Positions 59,401 through 64,000 of a stretch of 64,000 nucleotides of DNA are shown here, piece after piece. A program made the translations under genes and the position numbers. The stretch is from the NCBI GenBank assembly GCA_036346355.1, contig CM070569.1:45052276-45116275 (forward strand), read 5' to 3'. This DNA is from Rhipidocladum racemiflorum. Taxonomy: Eukaryota; Streptophyta; Magnoliopsida; Poales; Poaceae. Positions within the stretch are counted from its first letter, which is position 1. Each line of letters opens with the position of its first letter. The notes under the pieces were generated by a model. That model ran no database searches, was not told the origin of the DNA, and saw only the letters and a list, made by a program, of their open reading frames with translations.

Positions 59401-62133
59401 TCCATATTTTTATTTACTTTTCCTTTTTAGAAAATAGAGAAAATGCAATTAAACTCCAAATAAATAGTAAATAGACTTTGAAAAATCCTAAAAAATTCTG
59501 TAAAATACTTTAAAAAAATATAGAACCCAAAGAAAATAATTTTGGCAATTGTTCACTTCTGCATTAATCATATTAAATATTTTTTGAACTAATTAAATTC
59601 TAAATTAAGCTTCAATTAGTAATAAAAATTATGAAAGTATTTGAAAAGGCTAAAATACTTAAAAGATTCAAAGATGCAAAAATTAGGATGTTACATACCT
59701 GCAGCATGGTACATTTAGGAATTCACTATTTCTATAAGTACCAAATTGACACTTTCAGGGCCGTATCCTGTTTTGAAAGATGCAGAGGGGATTATATTCT
59801 TGGGAATAGAAAAAGAGGGAAATTGCCCACTGGGATACAGATTCAATAAAAAAAGCTCAGTTTTTCGTGATGAAATAATCTCATTTTGTGTGGGAACAAT
59901 AATATGCATTAGTTGAAGTGCTGTTCCATGTCCTATTTTCCTATCATGCATTGGACTCTATAGCCAATAGTTTATATGTTGGTTGAGGTGAAAAACAGGT
60001 AATAATGCAAAAAAAGTTCATGCATGTGCTTACTTCACAGTTGTATTTTCAGCTTCATGAGCAGATAATCTTCTATCTGCTAGCCTTTCTGTTCTCTTTC
60101 ATCTCGTCTCAAACAACTTCAAGTAAACGACAGTCACATCTTCCCAGCAAAAAGTCGACCTCAGAAAGATAACGTTAAATGCTCAGAAGCTAGAAGTCCT
60201 TCAGGCCCTGAAGAATTTTCAAACCATTTTCTCTATTTAAAGACATATTAAACTTGATACAGCCGCTCTTATAAAAGGACTCTGTAGATCAACATTTCAT
60301 AAATGTAGTCCACCTACTTAACTGGAGCTTCAAATAGAAATATATTATAAATTAGCACCAACAATGCACTGGGATTCAAAGAAAAAAAAATCAAATACAT
60401 CACCAGAGTGAACTGCCGAAGCAAAATTCTGTTCTTGTCATGTTTATCTTGACCAAAAATTGTGTGGAGACTGCATGTGAAATAAATTAATTTGCTATTG
60501 GTTGGTGAGTACTAGATGTTAAAATGTTGCTTCTTTCACCTTGATAGACTCTCCAGGTTAGGCATCTTCTCAGTTAAATTATATTAATGTTGAGTGGGAG
60601 GCACATTTATTTGTCTTACCCTTTAAACTTTTCTTGTTTTGCTGGAATGGCCTATTGCTTAAAAAGTTTGAACATGGGAACTTATTTTCCAAGAATAGGC
60701 ATATCCAGAATTTAACTATATTAATGTTGAATGGGAGGCCTTTTTTTTTTACCATTTCGCTTTATGAAACTATTGTTGTGCTGGAATGGTCTTGCTCGAG
60801 ATATGGAATCTCATCTTAATCAGTTGTAGACTCCAGCACACTATTCTATAGAGAAGAGAGTACTGAAAGATGTGCTAATATCACTAGATTGAGAAGCATC
60901 AAGCATGTTGGTTTAAATTGGGGTATACAAATCTGGTTCATACGGGTTTGACAAAAGCCGGAAAAGCATAAACTCATATACGTTACAGGAGTGGCCAAAA
61001 CTGGAGTTGGAGCAGTGGCTCTACATACCCGGTTTCAGACGGGTTGGCCAAAACCAGCTTGTACAGCCCTAGGTTACAATGCCTGAAAGCCCAAAGCTTG
61101 TGATTTTGGTCGAGTTCAAAGGGAATGGTTGATGATTTGTCTTTGTTGAAATGAATATAGGATGGTAAATGTTTTTTTCAGTATTATTTCTCTCAAGAGC
61201 AATCTGGTGTGCTCGGTCCAGTTTTAATTCAAGGACCCTTTTGTTCTTCAGGTACACCTTGGACTGAAGAAGAGCACAGAATGTTTCTGATGGGTCTGCA
61301 GAAGCTTGGTAAAGGAGACTGGCGTGGGATATCCCGTAACTTTGTTGTGTCCAGGACCCCAACTCAGGTGGCCAGCCATGCTCAAAAGTACTTTATTAGA
61401 CAAACAAACTCATCAAGACGGAAGAGGAGGTCAAGCTTGTTTGACATGGTCCCAGAAATGGTATGCAATTCTTACTTGAAATGCTCAATGTCATGATAGG
61501 GATTGTCTATCTTCTCCACATGTTTAACTGCATTCTAATCTTTGTGCTTTCCTCTTCAACCTGCAGCCAATGGCCGTGTCTGCAGTTTTCACGGAACAGC
61601 TTATGCCCCACAGTACTCAAGATGAAGCCACAAGTTCAAATCAATTGCCAATTTTACATCTTGGCCAACACAAGGAAGCAGAGTTTTCTAAACAGCCACC
61701 AAATTTGCAACTAAGGCAGCATGAGGAATCTGAATCCACAGAACCTTCATTACCAGCACAAAATATGGAGATTAGCCCCACTGTATCATTCAAGGCCACG
61801 ACTGTCCCGATTGCGCCAGCATTCTACCCAGCATTGATCCCTGTTCCACTAACTCTTTGGCCTCCAAATGTTGCTAACGTGGAGGAAGCAGGCACAACCC
61901 ATGAAATCCTAAAGCCCACTCCTGTGAATGGAAAGGAGGTGATTAAGGCTGATGAGGTTGTCCGTATATCCAAGCTCAGTATTGGTGAAGGTAACTCTGG
62001 CTCCATGGAGGCCACTGCTCTTTCCCATCAGCTTACCGGGTCAAATACAAGGCAATCAGCTTTTCATGTGAACCCACCAATGACTATACCTGACCTAAGT
62101 AAGAGAAACAACAGTCCAATTCATGCAGTTTGA
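53423..62133 (+). CDS. MYB-related transcription factor, SHAQKYF type with zinc knuckle, 361 aa
   Basis: A nuclear DNA-binding protein of the one-repeat MYB group (MYBS3/KUA1-like), whose members bind TATCCA/I-box elements and often repress. Exons: 53423-53732, 61252-61460, 61567-62133; both introns GT-AG, 1086 nt in phase. Residues 5-18 form a CX2CX4HX4C zinc knuckle (C5, C8, H13, C18). RLFGV at 29-33 is the known R/KLFGV repression motif. A Gly-rich linker follows. The MYB repeat spans about 104-155, with W107, W127 and the SHAQKYF helix at 145-151, followed by a basic RRKRR patch. The C-terminal exon is Gln/Pro/Ser-rich. I chose the ATG at 53423 because the family starts MTRRCSHC; an in-frame ATG exists at 53195. 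Intron 1 is 7519 bp and holds several transposons. Confidence 0.93.
53957..54640. mobile_element. hAT-like element with GAGATTT words, interrupted by a Tourist MITE
   Basis: The left end CAAGGATTCAAATCCCG matches the terminus of the elements at 48687 and 55701. The interior is the same word set (ATCTCGATT, GAGATTTCGG). It is interrupted at 54024-54288 by a Tourist MITE. The right end could not be fixed (somewhere near 54610-54650). It lies in MYB intron 1. Confidence 0.5.
54024..54288. mobile_element. Tourist-like MITE (PIF/Harbinger)
   Basis: 265 bp with GGTCCTGTTTGGTA at the left and TGCCAAACGGGGCA at the right, imperfect inverted repeats. It is flanked by the TAA target duplication (54021-54023 and 54289-54291), the Tourist hallmark. 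Removing it with one TAA joins the two halves of a GAGATTT...AATCTCG phrase of the host repeat. Confidence 0.85.
54650..55692. other. MYB intron 1 sequence, nothing recognised
   Basis: AT-rich intron sequence without a bounded element or coding signal. Confidence 0.45.
55701..56126. mobile_element. hAT-like miniature element with GAGATCTCG words, copy B
   Basis: 426 bp flanked by GGTTCCCT (55693-55700) and GGTTCCTT (56127-56134), an 8-bp duplication with one mismatch. The left end is TGGGGTTCAAATTTCG and the right end (inverted) CAAGGAATGAAATC. The inside contains repeated GAGATCTCG and CGAGATTTT words, as in 48687-49107. Located in MYB intron 1. Confidence 0.7.
56214..56479. mobile_element. 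Tourist-like MITE
   Basis: 266 bp. Left end AGCCCAGTTCGTTT and right end AAACGAATAGGGTCT are imperfect inverted repeats. TAA lies on both sides (56211-56213 and 56480-56482). The interior has repeated GATTCTGATT/AATCAG words. In MYB intron 1. Confidence 0.65.
56639..59695 (-). mobile_element. Solo LTR, gypsy type, 3057 bp, in MYB intron 1
   Basis: On the minus strand it begins TGTAACATCCTAATTT, a start common among grass gypsy LTRs, and ends GATCTCGACA. It is flanked by perfect 5-bp duplications TACCT (56634-56638 and 59696-59700). A TATTTAAG box on the minus strand at 59141-59148 fits an LTR promoter and supports the orientation. There is no internal domain and no second LTR, so it is the product of LTR-LTR recombination. 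The GC-rich part at 58700-59350 corresponds to the region around the promoter. A small frame at 58716-58931 is not considered a gene. Confidence 0.85.
59701..60909. other. MYB intron 1 sequence with a local duplication
   Basis: AT-rich intron sequence. A segment starting at about 60573 (TATATTAATGTTGAGTGGGA) recurs at about 60715 (TATATTAATGTTGAATGGGA). The likeness extends to GCTGGAATGG at 60640 and 60780, giving a diverged tandem duplication with a unit of about 140 bp. Confidence 0.55.
60918..61076. mobile_element. Small hAT-like repeat close to MYB exon 2
   Basis: About 155 bp with ends GGGGTATACAAATCTGGTT and, inverted, GGGCTGTACAAGCTGGTTT. The interior repeats GGTTT-like and GGCCAAAAC words. 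No target duplication found. It lies about 180 bases before MYB exon 2. Confidence 0.45.
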
Positions 62134-62405
62134 AGAAGCATGGAATATGCCTACTGGTGTCAAGTCTTACAGATTGTATTAATGGTCCCAATACCCTATA
62201 ATGTTGCGTAAGCTTCTGAGCATGTACTTCGGTAACAGCTTCTAAGTTAATGTATCACATTGTGCTCTTTTGTCATTGATAAAAGTAGAGATACATATGT
62301 CAATGAAAGTACCCTATCGTTTGACTGTATTAATCTGACTATATTGTTGCCTGTTGGGATGCTATATGCATATACCTTTTCAGATATATCTTCCATGCTT
62401 TGGAG
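62134..62405 (+). other. 3' untranslated region of the MYB gene (probable)
   Basis: AT-rich sequence after the stop. TTGTATTAATGG and TGTATTAATC-type stretches could serve as polyadenylation elements, but no AATAAA is present close to the stop. Confidence 0.4.
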
Positions 62406-62408
62406 ACA

Positions 62409-63790
62409 GTGGCGGACCTGGGATTTGCAGAATAGGTGTTCAAAAAATATTATTCAATGTAAAATTTAAAGGGCTACAACAGCAGAAGTCAAATAGAAAT
62501 TGTTCGTACTAGAGATAACATATCAAGTAATTTAGAGAAATTACAGAATAATAAAAAAATTACAATTTAACTTTCCCTTTATACCTTAGATGACTTGCAA
62601 AAAGAATTATCGCTCAAGAAATGGAACAAACAATCATTTAAGTATTGCTTTTCCATTCTATTTCTTAGCTTATTCTTCACATGATTTATCAGAGAATGCT
62701 CTATCAACACCAATAGTTGCTAAAAGAAAAATTAGCACCAATTTGAGAAGCTTGTAAACAAGTGTACAATTGAGGCTCTTCTTTGTTTGAACAAGAAGTT
62801 TGATAAGTTTTTTTCAATTTTCTAAACTTTTCATCTCTACCAAACAAAATTGTCAATTTGGGTTCAGGATGTAAGTGGGATATAATGTGGGTTGACTGCA
62901 CATTATTCACATTGACCACAAACGTTTATACGGGATATTGCGACAGCCCGCAAAAGACTTATGCGGACAATGTGGCACCAACAAATCCCCCCAAGAAAAA
63001 AAAATCAAGAGTACTGCCTATCTACTAAACAATAGCCAATAGGCGAAGAAGAATGCAGTATCATCCTACATATTGCAGAGGACCAATAACATATTATAGG
63101 TGCGCGAACAATTATTCAGCAATATTACATAGTGGAATGCAACAGCTCTTATTCCTAACTCGGCAACTCCCGAAAACATTAGATTAATCTAGAAGCAGCC
63201 CAGAAGGAAATTGTACGACCGAACAAATTTACAGTCTAGATGCCTAAAAGTACTGCTCATGCATATGTACTGCTTGCCCATCTTGTCCCCATCAGTGAAT
63301 CGAACAAATCAAAACTAAAACTGCATCAATCCGATGAGAAAGTAATCATCATCTTTACGAGATTAACAGACCGAACAAGCAAGAACCTTTACGAGATTTA
63401 TCAGCACCGATTATCAGACTTGATGCGGCGATGCGAAGGAGACGGACTCGATGCAGCCCATCACCGGCCGGCCGCCACGAGCGCGCCGCCGCCGCCTGTT
63501 GCCTGGCTGCGTCGAGAGAGAGAGTGTGTGGCCCGTTAGGGTTAGGTGGCCGGTTGGGGCCTGGCATCTTGGGGCCTTGGGGCTCATGGGGATGGCTTAA
63601 TTTGGGCTGGTGTGAGTTGGATTAGGCTGATGAGTACACATTTGGCTCAAGTAAAGTATATATGTTTGTTATACCTACTATATAGTATGTACACAGGATT
63701 TTTGAAAAAAATTATGGGAGTTCAAGAGGGTCCTCCCATGCTACTATATAGTGTATACACTGGATTGCAAAAAAATAAGAGGGAGACTAG
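62409..63790. mobile_element. Decayed hAT-like sequence (CAGTGGCGGA terminus)
   Basis: CAGTGGCGGACCTGGGATTTG at about 62408-62428 (21 bases; key part GTGGCGGA) is a frequent terminus of plant hAT-like elements. Downstream at 63670-63770 the phrase ACTATATAGTATGTACAC and a variant occur on both sides of a GAGGGTCCTCCC inverted word, as seen inside such elements. No right terminus was found and no transposase is visible. The interval 63240-63540 includes a GC-rich patch without a recognised gene. Confidence 0.35.
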
Positions 63791-63799
63791 GGAACGGTA

Positions 63800-64000
63800 T
63801 ACCGTTGCAACGGTATAGCCGTGAAACTTATGAAACTTATCAGTTTCAGTGCTGGTTTCACGAGTTTCAGTGTTTAGTTTCATCGGTTTCATGTTTCATC
63901 AGTTTTTAGTGCTAAGTTTCATGAGTTTCAGTGTAAAAATTCGTAAGTTTCATGAGTTTCAGAGGTATACCGTAGAAACGGTATACCGTTTCTTAGTTTT
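63800..64000. repeat. Word repeat (GGTATACCGTT, GTTTCATGAGTTTCAG) running off the window
   Basis: The sequence is composed of variants of AACGGTATACCGTT and of GTTTCANNAGTTTCAG. It has the same make-up as the hAT-like word repeats elsewhere in the window, but the right end is outside. Confidence 0.5.

Overview
The window is plant nuclear DNA, almost certainly from a grass. The evidence is dense short-exon genes with GT-AG introns, a plastid-type NADP-malic enzyme whose N-terminus resembles the rice form, Stowaway and Tourist MITEs, hAT-type miniature elements, and nested LTR retrotransposons. I cannot name the species. The malic enzyme looks like a housekeeping plastidic isoform rather than a C4 bundle-sheath enzyme, so a rice-like or bamboo-like C3 grass fits, but this is inference.

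Three cellular genes are well supported. (1) 3430-8573 (+): plastidic NADP-dependent malic enzyme, 20 coding exons, 642 aa, every junction in phase. (2) 9543-13372 (-): a 2-oxoglutarate/Fe(II) dioxygenase of the At3g50210 type, 11 coding exons, 329 aa, convergent with the malic enzyme gene. (3) 53423-62133 (+): a SHAQKYF-type one-repeat MYB with an N-terminal zinc knuckle and an RLFGV repression motif, 3 exons, 361 aa, with a 7.5-kb first intron full of transposons.

The middle (about 17.5-44 kb) is a transposon block. A Ty3/gypsy element of the Tat lineage lies on the minus strand at 18099-34655: two LTRs of about 0.8 kb, decayed gag-pol, and an extra archaeal-type RNase H. Downstream of its integrase it carries two genes in antisense. 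One is a five-exon gene with the 'putative gypsy-type transposon' domain. The other is a compact 81-codon ORF with its own TATA box and AATAAA. A 2651-bp TG...CA element with a 5-bp target duplication (probably a solo LTR) splits its integrase. To the right is a degraded fragment of a grass DUF1668-like gene (35838-36417), then a 7345-bp Ty1/copia element (36690-44034). Its two 219-bp LTRs look identical and it has a perfect GTTTA duplication, yet its pol is wrecked and I see no gag, so it is probably non-autonomous.

The rest is intergenic sequence and intron populated by small elements. Eleven were bounded from their ends; for eight of these I found a target duplication or matching flanks: one Stowaway, two Tourist-like, and five hAT-like elements at 14030, 45920, 48687, 50947 and 55701. 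The other three are a pair of near-identical 180-bp inverted-repeat elements and a MITE at 44131. A 3057-bp solo LTR with TACCT duplications sits in the MYB intron. No CRISPR, rRNA or functional tRNA gene was seen; one tRNA-like promoter, probably a SINE, is at about 17.0 kb.
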